A stretch of 64,000 nucleotides of DNA from assembly GCA_030429565.1 (NCBI GenBank), contig JAUIFE010000001.1, forward strand, positions 558,001 to 622,000, read 5' to 3'. The position numbers were made by a program, and so were the translations under genes. Origin of the DNA: Holophagae bacterium (lineage in GTDB: Bacteria; Acidobacteriota; Holophagae; Acanthopleuribacterales; Acanthopleuribacteraceae). The notes under the pieces are model-generated. The model was given only the letters and a program-made list of their open reading frames with translations. It made no database searches and had not been told where the DNA came from. Positions 1-9,331 of the stretch are shown here, piece after piece (within the stretch, counting starts at the first letter, position 1; the number at the start of each line of letters is the position of its first letter).

Positions 1-340
1 GAACGGCTCGTTCGCCCAGAATGCCGTTAAGCACCTGACTCTCCGCCCGGGCCGGTAATTGGTCGAGCACCAACTCTTTGGTCTGAATTTGGCGCTGCAA
101 ATCGTGATGACCGACAACCTGAACGCGGCCGTCATTGAGAAAGCCGGCAACCAAGGCCGTATCCAAACCCTCGCGTAATTCGTGATCTTCAATAAGGAAC
201 GCGACAGTTTTCACGTTATCAACCGCACGCACCGGATGCTGGAGTTCCATTGTTCTAATCGGCCGACCTTTGCCGGCGACCAGGGGCAAACACACCCATA
301 AAACCAACCATCCAATGTGCTGTGATCTGATTTTTCGCAT
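1..340 (-). CDS. Exported protein, 3' part outside window
   Basis: An open minus-strand frame starts at the ATG at 338-340 and runs past the left edge, giving about 113 residues. The first 23 residues (MRKIRSQHIGWLVLWVCLPL then VAG) form a classic signal peptide with a charged start and hydrophobic core. The mature part contains TVAFLIEDHELREGLDTAL, then GRVQVVGHHDLQ. An early strand, a helix and a 'variable-X-Val-Val-x-His/Arg-x-Asp-Leu' strand are seen in CsgG/FlgT-like periplasmic domains, but this is only a resemblance. The gene is divergent from the sigma factor at 501 across a 160-bp gap. Function is unknown; the reading frame is convincing. Confidence 0.6.
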   Translation of the reverse strand, partial: MRKIRSQHIGWLVLWVCLPLVAGKGRPIRTMELQHPVRAVDNVKTVAFLIEDHELREGLDTALVAGFLNDGRVQVVGHHDLQRQIQTKELVLDQLPARAESQVLNGILGERAV

Positions 341-500
341 AAAAACACCTTGCCTTATGTGGGGATTGCGGCAAAGCAGCCGCGACCACTTTGCCCCATT
401 TGAGCGCGCCGGTAAGCGTTACCGGCGGCTACGCAAAACAAGGTGCAAACCGACACGCAAAAAAATCAGCTTGTTTGCACGCTGCATGAGGAGACACCCC

Positions 501-1073
501 ATGATCGATCAACAACCACACGACGTCGAACTTGTCGCAACGCTCTTAAAGCGTTGGCAACAAGGCGATCGTGCTGCATTTGAAGAACTATTCCTGACTT
601 TTAACCAGGCGCTTCGAAATATTGCGCATTTCAAACTCAAACAGGAACGCGGCGGGCACCTGCTGCAAACGACGGCATTGATCAATGAACTCTTCTTAAA
701 GTGGGTCAAGGGAACACCCGTACCCGCTGCATGCACCGCAACCTTTAAACGTTTTGCCGCCCGCGGGATGAGCCAGATCTTGATCGACCACGCACGCCGA
801 CGGGACCGTCAGCCGCCGCTTTGCACACCCAATGACGATTTCGAGCCAAGCACGGCGACACCAAAGGTTTCGATCAACGATTACCTCGCCAAAAACCAGG
901 CGATGGCACGGTTGGTGGAAGCGCGGCCCGACGACGCCTACATCGCCGTGTGTCGACTCGAATTGGACATGACGATTCAGGAAATCGCGGAACACTACCA
1001 AGTGCCCAAAAGTACTGTCGACCGCCACTGGCAGATCTGTAAAACGTTTCTCACCAAAACACTTACGCGTTAG
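501..1073 (+). CDS. ECF-like RNA polymerase sigma factor (Sigma70_ECF group)
   Basis: A 190-residue protein. The ATG at 501 was chosen because GAGGAG lies at 488-493; the open frame extends upstream but without a ribosome site. Residues 5-60 (LVATLLKRWQQGDRAAFEELF) match sigma region 2. LLQTTALINELFLKW and FAARGMSQILIDHARRR are hallmarks of the divergent ECF group (PF07638) found mainly in Acidobacteriota, Planctomycetota and Myxococcota. The C-terminal region-4 helix-turn-helix is MTIQEIAEHYQVPKSTVDRHW. It would direct RNA polymerase to a small set of promoters. No anti-sigma gene is adjacent, but this group often works with Ser/Thr kinases instead. Confidence 0.9.
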   Translation: MIDQQPHDVELVATLLKRWQQGDRAAFEELFLTFNQALRNIAHFKLKQERGGHLLQTTALINELFLKWVKGTPVPAACTATFKRFAARGMSQILIDHARRRDRQPPLCTPNDDFEPSTATPKVSINDYLAKNQAMARLVEARPDDAYIAVCRLELDMTIQEIAEHYQVPKSTVDRHWQICKTFLTKTLTR

Positions 1074-1322
1074 CCGCTCAACACCGTTTCATGACTCGGC
1101 AAGGCCGGCCGAAACAAAACCAACAGTGCCGTCGTTTTGGCGGCTTGAGCGGTTTGCCGAAATTTTGGCCGGCCCCTTCTTTATAGATCAAACGCCCGGC
1201 AAAGCGACAATGGTCTCGCTCCCATAGCTCACCAAAGTATGTGACCTGCGTTGCGCCCAACGCGTGCCGGAAACTTTGGTGAACCATGCGGGTGAGGCGA
1301 CTTAATAAACTTAGGGAGCATT

Positions 1323-2180
1323 ATGCAGAAACATCAAACCCATTCCCAAGGCCCCGTTCTTATCACCCGGCCGGCCAAATCTCTATCGACACTCATCATC
1401 CTCGCCGTCATGCCGATCCTGGTCGGCCTTTTTTGTGTCGGCGCTGGGCTGCTCAATTATTTACCGGTTTTCGAAGCTGCTTTCATCTGTTTGTCTTTCG
1501 GGGTGCCTTGTCTTTCTTATCTTTGGTACGCAAGCAAACAGGTCACCTTAGACGAAAACGGACTCACGCTTACGCGTTTTGGGCAACCGCACCGTATCGA
1601 GGCATCCGATATCATGGCCGTCACCATCAACAAAATCGACGACAAGGGCATCCCGGCTTTTTATCGGATTCGTGGCCGCCGCGGCGAGCGTTTTTCCTTC
1701 ACGGTTAAGAAAACCGAACGGGACGCCGTCTTCCTGCGAATTGAACAGTTCGTCACAACGAGCTTGGCCTCACAAACAAGATACGATATGGGTTACTCCG
1801 GTTATTTTATTCCGATCATGTGCAGCAGCGCTTTTACGACCCTGATCATCATCGGCTTCATCGGCGACGCTTGGGTGTTACCGGCCGTCGCGGGGATCTG
1901 CTTTATGACAATCTTTTGCTTTCACTTCCTAACACACCTCTCGCTGACACCGGCCGGCTTGACAACAACCTTTCCAATGCCGTGGCGGCCAACGCGCCAT
2001 TACGCGTGGTCGGAGATCAAAGACCTCGAGCTTCGCCAAACCGGCGACGCCGATCAAGCAAAGGTTCTCCTCACCTTGCATTTTACGAGCGGCCGACGCT
2101 TGCGACCCGCACCACCCATATGCGGTAACTTTTTTGCCTACGTGGCCTTAAAAACGTGGCGTGATCGTGCTGCTCGCTGA
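1323..2180 (+). CDS. Membrane protein with two TM-hairpin/PH-like units (paralogue 1)
   Basis: A 285-residue inner-membrane protein with an AGGGAG ribosome site at 1312-1317. It has an internal duplication. Two TM helices (about 22-70) precede a beta-rich domain (VTLDENGLTLTRFGQPHRIEASDI); a second TM pair (about 160-200) precedes a similar one (LSLTPAGLTTTFPMPWRPTRHYAWSEI). The 'L-T-x-x-G-L-T ... R ... I' pattern resembles bacterial PH-like domains (bPH), which usually face the cytoplasm. It is clearly paralogous to the protein at 20757-21644: both share the closing CGNFFAYxALKTWRDxA. It is more distantly like the one at 2580. Function unknown; membrane or stress signalling is possible. Confidence 0.8.
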   Translation: MQKHQTHSQGPVLITRPAKSLSTLIILAVMPILVGLFCVGAGLLNYLPVFEAAFICLSFGVPCLSYLWYASKQVTLDENGLTLTRFGQPHRIEASDIMAVTINKIDDKGIPAFYRIRGRRGERFSFTVKKTERDAVFLRIEQFVTTSLASQTRYDMGYSGYFIPIMCSSAFTTLIIIGFIGDAWVLPAVAGICFMTIFCFHFLTHLSLTPAGLTTTFPMPWRPTRHYAWSEIKDLELRQTGDADQAKVLLTLHFTSGRRLRPAPPICGNFFAYVALKTWRDRAAR

Positions 2181-2379
2181 TTTGGGAAATCCAAGACCCG
2201 TGAAGGAGAACCTCACACACGGTGAACGCCTTAGCCCGTGCTTGCCCCACAAATAAGCGACACGGCGGCCCAAAGCCGCTTGCGACGCAGGCGACGACTT
2301 ATTCCTTTGACGGAACCTCGGGTCAAACGCATCCACCTGGGTTTCACGTGGTAGCCTTTCTGCTCGGGTGGCACTTAAA

Positions 2380-2539
2380 CCGAAATGAAGCGATTCTTGG
2401 CGGCGAAATCACCCAAACGATTGAGCTGCAACCTCTCGTAAAAAATGTTTCACGTACTTGCCGGCACGCCTGGGTTTTCCCAACAGGTTTCGCATCAACA
2501 TTTTGGGCGGTTTCATCCACCCGAATCGCTCAGTTTAGG
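2380..2539. mobile_element. MITE-like palindromic element, copy 1
   Basis: A 160-bp copy of the repeat family defined by 22158-22360, in the opposite orientation. The right end GAATCGCTCAGTTTAGG (2523-2539) and left end CCGAAATGAAGCGATTC (2380-2396) are imperfect inverted repeats of each other. The inner segment (gcaagtacg, tttttacgaga, gttgcag on the minus strand) matches the other copies. It is flanked by TTAAA (2375-2379) and TTAAC (2540-2544), a slightly decayed 5-bp target duplication. It carries no transposase and lies between two PH-like membrane protein genes. Confidence 0.8.
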
Positions 2540-2579
2540 TTAACGAAAGGGCCCTCAATTCAACAAAAGCAGGTTCGCC

Positions 2580-3539
2580 ATGAACGCCCGGCAACTTGAT
2601 CAGAACCGTCGCACTTGCCCAACAATCAAAACGCGCTTTGTTTTCGGAAATAACCTCCCCAGCCTGGTGTGGGCATTGGTTATTGTCAGTGCCGGGTTTT
2701 GCTTTTCTCTTTTCGGCGACGCGTACTTAACCCATCTCACCGGGGCCGCTTCGTTGCTGACGGCCATGTTCCAAGTCGCCCTCGGCGCCATGAGTGGCTG
2801 CAACTACCTCGTCATCGATCGCGGTGGCGTTCTGCGCTATGCACCCTTCGGGCGCCGCCAAATTCATTGGCGGAATATTCACTTTCTTCATGTAACCCAC
2901 GGACCGAGCGGGCTCTTTTTTGCCCTCGAGGATGACCGGGGTCGCGTCATTCATTTCGAAGTCGAGGCGGACGAACAGGATCAGCTCGAACACTTCATCC
3001 GAAGCTACGCCAATCTCCGCGTTGACACCTACCCGAATCGCTTACACAGCATTTGGCAACCCTACATGTACACTGCAACAATTTGGGCCATATCGACCAT
3101 CCTAACCCTGCTTGTCGTCGGGCCCAATATAGTAGCCTGGGTGGGTCTGGTCCACGTTCTTTATTACCTTGGGCGCTCGCTCGTCGATGCTTATACCCTC
3201 GAACTCACCCCCGAAACGCTCACTGTTCGCTGCGCACTCCCCTTTCGAAGAAAGCGCCGCATTTCGCGCGCGCAGTTAAGCATCACCACGACAGAACTGC
3301 AGCAAGCATTGACCACCGGCGAAACGGAGATACCGATTCTCGCCAACGACCCCAATTCTCAAAAAAAGCATCGGCTCAAACTGAATGACTACCAAGGCGG
3401 GCCCTACCGCGCGCTACAAATCCTGGCCGCGTGGTACGAGGCCGACCCCGCCGGCACGAGGCGCACCACAGCGCCGCAGGCAGCCACCACCCCGGTGACT
3501 CGCGACCCCAACTGCAATCGGTCCCTACCTGCGCTTTAA
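2580..3539 (+). CDS. Membrane protein with two TM-hairpin/PH-like units (paralogue 2)
   Basis: A 319-residue protein with the same build as the genes at 1323 and 20757. It has a TM pair (about 28-75), a beta domain (LVIDRGGVLRYAPFGRRQIHWRNI), a second TM pair (about 160-200) and a second beta domain (LELTPETLTVRCALPFRRKRRISRAQL). The last 40 residues are Ala/Thr/Arg-rich and look disordered. Similarity to the other two is structural rather than close, so this is an older duplicate. The ribosome site before 2580 is weak (agcagg). Function unknown. Confidence 0.75.
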   Translation: MNARQLDQNRRTCPTIKTRFVFGNNLPSLVWALVIVSAGFCFSLFGDAYLTHLTGAASLLTAMFQVALGAMSGCNYLVIDRGGVLRYAPFGRRQIHWRNIHFLHVTHGPSGLFFALEDDRGRVIHFEVEADEQDQLEHFIRSYANLRVDTYPNRLHSIWQPYMYTATIWAISTILTLLVVGPNIVAWVGLVHVLYYLGRSLVDAYTLELTPETLTVRCALPFRRKRRISRAQLSITTTELQQALTTGETEIPILANDPNSQKKHRLKLNDYQGGPYRALQILAAWYEADPAGTRRTTAPQAATTPVTRDPNCNRSLPAL

Positions 3540-3718
3540 GCGAATAAGCGCACCTTCGAGTGCTACGCCGCACAAAAATTAAAAACCAAAACCGTGGGGT
3601 ATTTTATAAAAAACCAGTGAGTCATCGGCGAAACGGCTCGGCCCAAATCGGTAATTCTCACCCCGATTCACGCCCTAGCTTTGGTCAAATACAATCACAT
3701 TCAGCGCTCTGCTTTGGT

Positions 3719-4615
3719 TTAACGACGCCGTTGCTGGGCGAGGGCGCGCGTGATCGAGGTTCGCGCCGAACCCAAGGCGTTGGCCAGTTGTTCGTGGGTG
3801 AGGCGCAGCCGGCTAAACGGGTCCTCGCCTGCAGCGCAGTCAAACTTGGCCGCGAGTAGTTCCGCTAACCCAGATAACCGTTCCTCAAGGCGGGGTTTCG
3901 CCAAAATGGCGGCCCAATGTTCCAAGTGACAAATCCGTTCCAATAATTTGTGGTGGAAGTCGGGCGCGGCGACGGCGTCTTCCCAACGCTGAACTGAAAC
4001 GGTGGCGTCGATGTGGGCAATGGTGGTCACCTGACAATGATCGGGGTCATGCCCAAGCATAATATCGCCTGCATGCAGCAGTCCCAGCAACACCTCGGCG
4101 CCGTCTTCGCGCATGGTCATGCAGCGCAAGATGCCGCGTTTCACTTCGAGCACCTGATGCTCCGTCAACATGATGTGCTCACCGCGTTCCAAACGCCGTA
4201 AACGCCCACGCGCGACGGCCACCCCAGCCGGCGCTTCACCGCGTCGGCCCAGCAACAAGGCCGGCAACACCGCCACATCAAAGTCTGCATCCAGCACCGT
4301 GCGCACGCCTGCTTGGTAAGCGCGTACGGCCGCCGCCGCATCGTTGAAGCGGTTCCAAAAAAGCCCGACCCCAACCCATGAAGGCGGCTCATGTGCGGCC
4401 TCACCGGCGCCCGGCACCCACAGCAGGGTCGCACCTGGCTCCGGGACGGTCGCCGCGTTGCCAAGCAACAGTTGATGGGGTAATTCAGTTAATCGCAGCA
4501 ACAAGGCGGCCACACCGACGGCATCGCCGCCCAACCACAAACGCGGTCCGCGCGCACCGTGAATCAATTGCAGTTGCAGGAGTTTTTCACCCGCGACATC
4601 CGCCTCGGTCATCAT
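3719..4615 (-). CDS. Crp/Fnr-like transcription regulator with an unusual N-terminal domain
   Basis: A 298-residue protein if translation starts at the ATG pair 4610-4615. The frame stays open to 4702, but that would overlap the upstream gene by 50 bp. The last 160 residues look like a Crp/Fnr regulator: a cNMP-fold half (VKRGILRCMTMREDGAEVLLGLLHAGDIML), a long helix, then a helix-turn-helix (LTHEQLANALGSARTSITRAL). The first 120 residues are not Crp-like. The stretch VGLFWNRFNDAAAAVRAYQAG and LDADFDVAVLPALLLG reads like a degenerate receiver fold. It is the last gene of the ABC exporter operon, so it may sense that operon's substrate or act on it. Effector unknown. Confidence 0.7.
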   Translation of the reverse strand: MMTEADVAGEKLLQLQLIHGARGPRLWLGGDAVGVAALLLRLTELPHQLLLGNAATVPEPGATLLWVPGAGEAAHEPPSWVGVGLFWNRFNDAAAAVRAYQAGVRTVLDADFDVAVLPALLLGRRGEAPAGVAVARGRLRRLERGEHIMLTEHQVLEVKRGILRCMTMREDGAEVLLGLLHAGDIMLGHDPDHCQVTTIAHIDATVSVQRWEDAVAAPDFHHKLLERICHLEHWAAILAKPRLEERLSGLAELLAAKFDCAAGEDPFSRLRLTHEQLANALGSARTSITRALAQQRRR

Positions 4616-4652
4616 CGGCCGCGCCCATGCAAGGACAAAAGGAGATCCTGTT

Positions 4653-5753
4653 TCAATGAAGGGCCTCCACCGCCAAGGCAAACCGCTGCACCACGATGTC
4701 ACCGTCTTGGTTCTCGCCGACGGTGTACAACTTATCAGCGGCGGTTACCAAGTATTCGGCAACCCCGTTGAAGGGGGTTTCACCCAGCAATCGCCCGCTT
4801 GCATCGTGAAAAGCCAAGATGCCGCTGCGTTTTTGCGCATGGTAGTTGTAGAGCACCACGAAGCCACTTTTCCAGGCCGCCAAGCGATGGATGATCGGCA
4901 TCACAGCGGGCAGTTCCGCCTTCTTTTTCGCTTTCTCAAACACCGGCCGCTTGAGCTTCTCGGCCAAAAAATTCTCCGAGGCGAGGTTGTGCCAAACCGT
5001 CTTCAAGGCAGCTTCGCGCAGCTCTTCGCTGTAGACCAAGGGTTGAATCTCGCGGGTGGCGGCGGTGGCGGCAACGCCCGCTTCCCCATACACATGAAGC
5101 TGATAGCGATGAATGCGACCCGCCACCAGGCGGTCGGCACCGAGGCCGGCCACAATCGGCATGGGTTGACCCAGCAACTCAAATTGTTGTTGGAGGAAAC
5201 TCACCCAAAAGCCAGGACGGTTGGCCTCCGCCCAGTTCAGCGGCGTTACCTGCAGACGGGCCAAACTCTTGACCACCTTCATATCGGCATCGTAAATCGA
5301 GAGGTCGTAAATCGGCCGCCCCTTGGCATCGACCTTGGCGGCGACGAGGGCGCTGTAATCGGCGCCGAATACGACGGCCTCGCGAATGGCGACAATACCC
5401 GCTTCGAAAAACGTATCGCGCAGGAACTTGCCTTGCCGGTTAAACACCATACGCCGTTTGCGCGCGGTATCAAAGACGACGAGCTCGCCGGCGGGGCTCA
5501 TCACCAGCGCGGCAGGTTCGACAAACTCGCCGGGACCGTTACCCTTGGCGCCAAAATGGAAGCGTAAACGCCCGCCGGCGTCAAACACGACAATGCGGTG
5601 GGTGGCGGGATCGAGAACAAAGAGGTCACCACCGGCGTCAACGGCGAGACGCGTGCCCATACCAAAGTAAATATCGGGATCATCAAGCCCCAAGGTCAGC
5701 TCCAAGCGGGGCGTGCCAAGGGTTGCCATCATTATGCTAAACCAAAACAACAT
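4653..5753 (-). CDS. 6-bladed beta-propeller (NHL-like) protein, probably exported
   Basis: A 366-residue protein. The start at 5753 has an AGGACGG-type ribosome site. A short hydrophobic N-terminus could be a signal peptide, but it is brief. NHL-type blade repeats follow: GTRLAVDAGGDLFVLDPATH, RIVVFDAGGRLRFHFGAKG, GPGEFVEPAALVMSPAGEL and VVFDTARKRRMVFNRQGKF. This matches the 6-bladed propellers common in Acidobacteriota and Bacteroidota exported proteins. It is encoded 26 bp downstream of the exporter permease gene, so it may be a substrate-binding or accessory protein of that exporter. No enzymatic motif was recognised. Confidence 0.75.
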   Translation of the reverse strand: MLFWFSIMMATLGTPRLELTLGLDDPDIYFGMGTRLAVDAGGDLFVLDPATHRIVVFDAGGRLRFHFGAKGNGPGEFVEPAALVMSPAGELVVFDTARKRRMVFNRQGKFLRDTFFEAGIVAIREAVVFGADYSALVAAKVDAKGRPIYDLSIYDADMKVVKSLARLQVTPLNWAEANRPGFWVSFLQQQFELLGQPMPIVAGLGADRLVAGRIHRYQLHVYGEAGVAATAATREIQPLVYSEELREAALKTVWHNLASENFLAEKLKRPVFEKAKKKAELPAVMPIIHRLAAWKSGFVVLYNYHAQKRSGILAFHDASGRLLGETPFNGVAEYLVTAADKLYTVGENQDGDIVVQRFALAVEALH

Positions 5754-5779
5754 GTCCTACCGTCCTCTAAAAGGGATTC

Positions 5780-7204
5780 TCAACGCACGGGCAGATCGCG
5801 ACTGCGTCGCCACAACCAAAGGAAAAGCCCGCCGTTCACCAGAAGCAGCCAGACGATGGCACGCCACACGGCCGCGTCAATGCGCACCGGCGCCATGTGG
5901 AAACGCGGCAAGCGCGCCAAATCACTGCTGAGCATGACCTCTTCACGAAAGGCCTTGGCCACAAAAAAGCCTCGGAACTGATCGGCAAAATCATCGACGG
6001 CCGCTTGGTAGCGAGCGAAATGGGCACGCGAAGTACCGGCCAATTGATCAAAAGCCTCGCCGACAATGACGGCGGGTGAGACCAAAGCCAAACGCCGCTC
6101 AAAGGCCATACGACGCGCAACCTGCTCGGCATGGGCCGCTTCCAAAGGCGCGCTCGCCGCTTGAACGGCCTCGAACACGGCCAACATGCGCTGGTACCAC
6201 GCGAAGGTCGCTTGATGCTGCTGATAGGCGTCGCTGCGATCGGCCACCAATTCGGGGTGATCCTGATAAAACTGCGCCAAGATCTCGCGATCTCTTTCGC
6301 CGGCCTCGGCAGCGGCACGACGCAAAGCGGTAATTGCCTCAATCTGCGAAGGAGGTGGATGAACCACGGCCCCGAACCATTGCGCCGTCGCCGGCACCAC
6401 TAGCAACAACAGCGCCCAAATACCGACCAACGCCACCGCGCATTGGCGCGGATTGCGCGCAACAGTGTTGACCCACCAACACAGCAGCAACCAAAATGCG
6501 GTGTAGAGCCCAATCAACAGCGCCGGCGCAAACAAGGCCGCCGGTCGCGCCGCCAGATTCGCACCCGCCATCGCCAAGGCCGCCACCAATGCACCGACCG
6601 CCGCCGTCACCGCCGTCACCCAACGGAAACATACGCGCAGAAACAACAAGCGGCGCGGCGACACCGGTTGCGCCAAAACCAACGCCAAAATCCCGGTCTC
6701 GCGCTCGTCGGCGAGTAGGCCGTAATTCAGGGCAATCACGAAGAGCGGCAGGAGGTACAGCAGGACAAAAGCCGGATCAAAAGAACCGAACAAACGCGGC
6801 AAAGGATTGGCCAAATCTTGGCCGGGTACGCGCGCTTTTTTGAAGAACTGAACCTGAGAGACGGGCGCAAACAAGTCACTGCTGCCGGTGGAAAGCACCG
6901 ACCACGGGTCGAACGGAAAAACGGTGACGGCCCCGGCCCAGCTAAAATAACTGCGCGGGCTGCCGAACAAGGCCCCTTCCTGGGCTGTGCCGGCTTCAAG
7001 CGCCGACAGTTCATCGCTTTGGTGTTGCCAAAGCGCCAGCTCCTTTTGCCGAGCGGTTTCGCCGGCCTGGGTCCAGGCATTGATTTTGGCGGCATTGAGC
7101 CAGGCCGCCGTCAGCAGGAGCCCAATCAGCCCCAGCCAAGCCACCAGGTGCATCGGCTCGCGACGTAGGCGCAGCCATTCGTGAAACCAAAGATAACGCA
7201 ACAT
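5780..7204 (-). CDS. ABC-2 type permease, DUF3526-like (second subunit)
   Basis: A 474-residue integral membrane protein starting MLRYLWFHEWLRLRREP. The start at 7204 shares one base with the stop of the preceding permease (TGATG), a translational-coupling arrangement; a longer upstream frame is unlikely. TM1 lies at about residues 18-40, then a large extracytoplasmic loop to about 160, a block of TM helices (LLYLLPLFVIALNYGLLADERETGILALVLAQPVSP is the typical ABC-2 coupling segment), a second soluble loop, and a last TM near the C-terminus. It pairs with 7204-8625 and the ATPase 8627-9331 to form one exporter. Confidence 0.85.
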   Translation of the reverse strand: MLRYLWFHEWLRLRREPMHLVAWLGLIGLLLTAAWLNAAKINAWTQAGETARQKELALWQHQSDELSALEAGTAQEGALFGSPRSYFSWAGAVTVFPFDPWSVLSTGSSDLFAPVSQVQFFKKARVPGQDLANPLPRLFGSFDPAFVLLYLLPLFVIALNYGLLADERETGILALVLAQPVSPRRLLFLRVCFRWVTAVTAAVGALVAALAMAGANLAARPAALFAPALLIGLYTAFWLLLCWWVNTVARNPRQCAVALVGIWALLLLVVPATAQWFGAVVHPPPSQIEAITALRRAAAEAGERDREILAQFYQDHPELVADRSDAYQQHQATFAWYQRMLAVFEAVQAASAPLEAAHAEQVARRMAFERRLALVSPAVIVGEAFDQLAGTSRAHFARYQAAVDDFADQFRGFFVAKAFREEVMLSSDLARLPRFHMAPVRIDAAVWRAIVWLLLVNGGLFLWLWRRSRDLPVR

Positions 7205-8625
7205 CAAGCCACCCCACTGCGCAGAAATCGCGGCCCCAACAACCACAGGCCGGCCATCGCCACGGCAAACCAGCCCACCGCCACGGCAAGTAACAGGCCC
7301 CGCGCAGCCACACGCGCAGCGGCCGACCCGAAGTCAAACGCAAACGGCGACACTTGTGACCACAGCGCTTCGTCGGCCTTGTACTGCCATTCGCCGCTGC
7401 GTGATTGATGGGTTAAATCGTTATTCAACAGGGCCACATAACCGCGACGATACTGTTCGACGGCTTGATTAAAGCGGGCCTGGGTGTGGGCGTCGGTGCC
7501 GGTAACAGCCATTGACAACAACCGCGCCGGCAAAAACGGCGACAACAATGACGCACCCAGAAATACGCGTTCTTGACGCCGATGCACGGCGGTCAGCTCG
7601 GCGTAATGGCGGTCAAAAACCTGGCTGCCGTAGTCTTCATCTTCTTGCATTAACATGCCGTCGAGGTTAATCGGCAGGTCTTCGACACGGTCAACACCGT
7701 ACTCGACCAGCGTTTCTCGCCGCAAACGTTCGGCGCGTTCATCACTGGGATCGTGACCGTCCATGCCCGCCTTCTTTTCACGCTTCATGGCGTCGTGAAA
7801 GGCGGCGCGATCGGGCGTCGGAAACCAATCTTCGGCCGCGCCGGCGGCCAGCTTGGGCACCAAAAGACATGAGGCTGACCAAAACAAGATACAGGCGGTC
7901 AGAGCTTGGTGCGAGGAACGCAAGACCAGGGAGAGCAGCAGTGTCACAGCGGCGACCGCACCATAATAAAGCCCCAGAATCAAAAGGGTTAACAGCGCTA
8001 CCAGCACCAACTCGCCCATGGCGAGACGCTCCCCTAACCACAGCCACCCTGGCAAAAACAGCAGCACGGGAACCACGCTTACCGGCACCATCAGGCTCAA
8101 CCATTTGGCCGCCAGCAACCGACGCGGATCGGCGCCGGCGGCGCGCAACATGCGCAACGTCCCCTGCTCGCGCTCACCGCCGACGGCGGCGAACCCATTG
8201 AGCATCAGGAACAGCGGCACCACGTACAGCGCCACGAACATCGGCGTCAACTGACCAAAGCGTGCCAGACCGGACTGGTGTTGCGCGCTTTCGTAAGAGG
8301 CGTCGTTTTTGACGTGGGCTTCGGTAAAAGCCACGGCACCGGCAAAAGGGGTAATCCCCTGATCCCAAACGCGTAACGGCGCTACCGGCCGGAACACATG
8401 GAGGCCGTAATGAGCGGCCGAGTGGGGGTTCTTGGCGCCTTGTTGCACCCAGCGCGTGCGCTCCGCCGCACTGCCGGCCGCCACCTCGGCCTCAGCGACG
8501 CGCAGGTGGATCAAACCCAAGCCAACGGCGGGCAAGGCCAAAGCCGCCAGCACCACCAACGACCACTGAAAGCGGCGTTCACGCCATTGCAGGCGACACT
8601 CTTTAACCAACATCGACCACACCAT
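7204..8625 (-). CDS. ABC-2 type permease, DUF3526-like (first subunit)
   Basis: A 473-residue membrane protein (MVWSMLVKECRLQWRERRFQW...) starting one base after the ATPase stop. It has TM1 near 22-42, a large external loop (40-130) with the HVFRPVAPLRVWDQGI stretch typical of DUF3526 permeases, then PLFLMLNGFAAVGGEREQGTLRMLRAAGADPRRLLAAKW, the cytoplasmic coupling motif. TM blocks, a second external domain and a terminal TM follow. It is homologous in build to its neighbour at 5780. Together they probably move a peptide or lipid-like substrate; the nearby RiPP operon makes a peptide substrate plausible but unproven. Confidence 0.85.
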   Translation of the reverse strand: MVWSMLVKECRLQWRERRFQWSLVVLAALALPAVGLGLIHLRVAEAEVAAGSAAERTRWVQQGAKNPHSAAHYGLHVFRPVAPLRVWDQGITPFAGAVAFTEAHVKNDASYESAQHQSGLARFGQLTPMFVALYVVPLFLMLNGFAAVGGEREQGTLRMLRAAGADPRRLLAAKWLSLMVPVSVVPVLLFLPGWLWLGERLAMGELVLVALLTLLILGLYYGAVAAVTLLLSLVLRSSHQALTACILFWSASCLLVPKLAAGAAEDWFPTPDRAAFHDAMKREKKAGMDGHDPSDERAERLRRETLVEYGVDRVEDLPINLDGMLMQEDEDYGSQVFDRHYAELTAVHRRQERVFLGASLLSPFLPARLLSMAVTGTDAHTQARFNQAVEQYRRGYVALLNNDLTHQSRSGEWQYKADEALWSQVSPFAFDFGSAAARVAARGLLLAVAVGWFAVAMAGLWLLGPRFLRSGVA

Positions 8626-8626
8626 G

Positions 8627-9331
8627 TTATGCCTCGCTCATGTGCTGTAGGTAGAGCTGCTCCAGGCGCGTTGTCGACAAATCGGCGGTTGCATAACAAC
8701 CCACCAGGCGACCGCTGCGCATGACGCCGATCCGATCACTGACCTCGCGCGCTCGAAACAAGTCGTGGGTCGCCATCAGGATCGCCATGCCCTGGTCACG
8801 GAAAACCTTGATCAGGTCGGAAAAGGTTTTGGCGGCACTGGGATCCAAACCCGAAGTTGGTTCGTCCAACAACAAGGCCTGCGCACCGCGACCGAGCGCA
8901 ATCGCCAAGGCTACTTTTTGACGCATCCCCTTCGAGTAGGTTTCAGTACGGCGATCAACAGCCTCGGCTTGTAAACCGACTTTGTCAAACAGCGCGCGTT
9001 TCTCGGTCTCGGCGAGGCTCACCTGCGCCAAACCAAGAAAATACGATAAATTCTCAAAACCTGTTAATTTCGGATAAAGCGCGACATTTTCCGGCACATA
9101 GGCCAACGCGCGTTTGATCGCAGTCGGCTCTTCGGCGACAACCTTGCCGGCCACCTGGGCGCTTCCGGCGCAGGGTTTGAGGAAGTCGAGAAAGAGATTA
9201 ATGGTGGTGGTCTTGCCGGCGCCATTGGCGCCCAACAGACAAAAAATTTCGCCGGGAGCGACACTCAAATCAAGGCAGTCCAATGCACAAAGACTGCCAA
9301 ACTTCTTAGTTAATCCAGTTGCTTCAAGCAT
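8627..9331 (-). CDS. ABC transporter ATP-binding protein
   Basis: A 234-residue single nucleotide-binding domain. Walker A is GANGAGKTT (about 33-41), the signature is YSKGMRQKVALA (about 133), Walker B is ALLLDEPTSGLD (about 152-163) and the switch His is in MATHDLF. The LSGG-type signature is replaced by SKGM, normal for ABC-2 exporters of the antibiotic/peptide type. It is the first gene of a five-gene minus-strand operon (ATPase, two permeases, beta-propeller, Crp-like regulator). The operon diverges from the RiPP peptide gene at 9984. Confidence 0.93.
   Translation of the reverse strand: MLEATGLTKKFGSLCALDCLDLSVAPGEIFCLLGANGAGKTTTINLFLDFLKPCAGSAQVAGKVVAEEPTAIKRALAYVPENVALYPKLTGFENLSYFLGLAQVSLAETEKRALFDKVGLQAEAVDRRTETYSKGMRQKVALAIALGRGAQALLLDEPTSGLDPSAAKTFSDLIKVFRDQGMAILMATHDLFRAREVSDRIGVMRSGRLVGCYATADLSTTRLEQLYLQHMSEA

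Noticed and set aside
1103..1174. Two GGCCGGCC blocks as a long hairpin after the sigma factor gene
   Set aside because: Each block is self-complementary and such 8-mers are common in GC-rich DNA; flanking pairing is weak and no U-tract follows.
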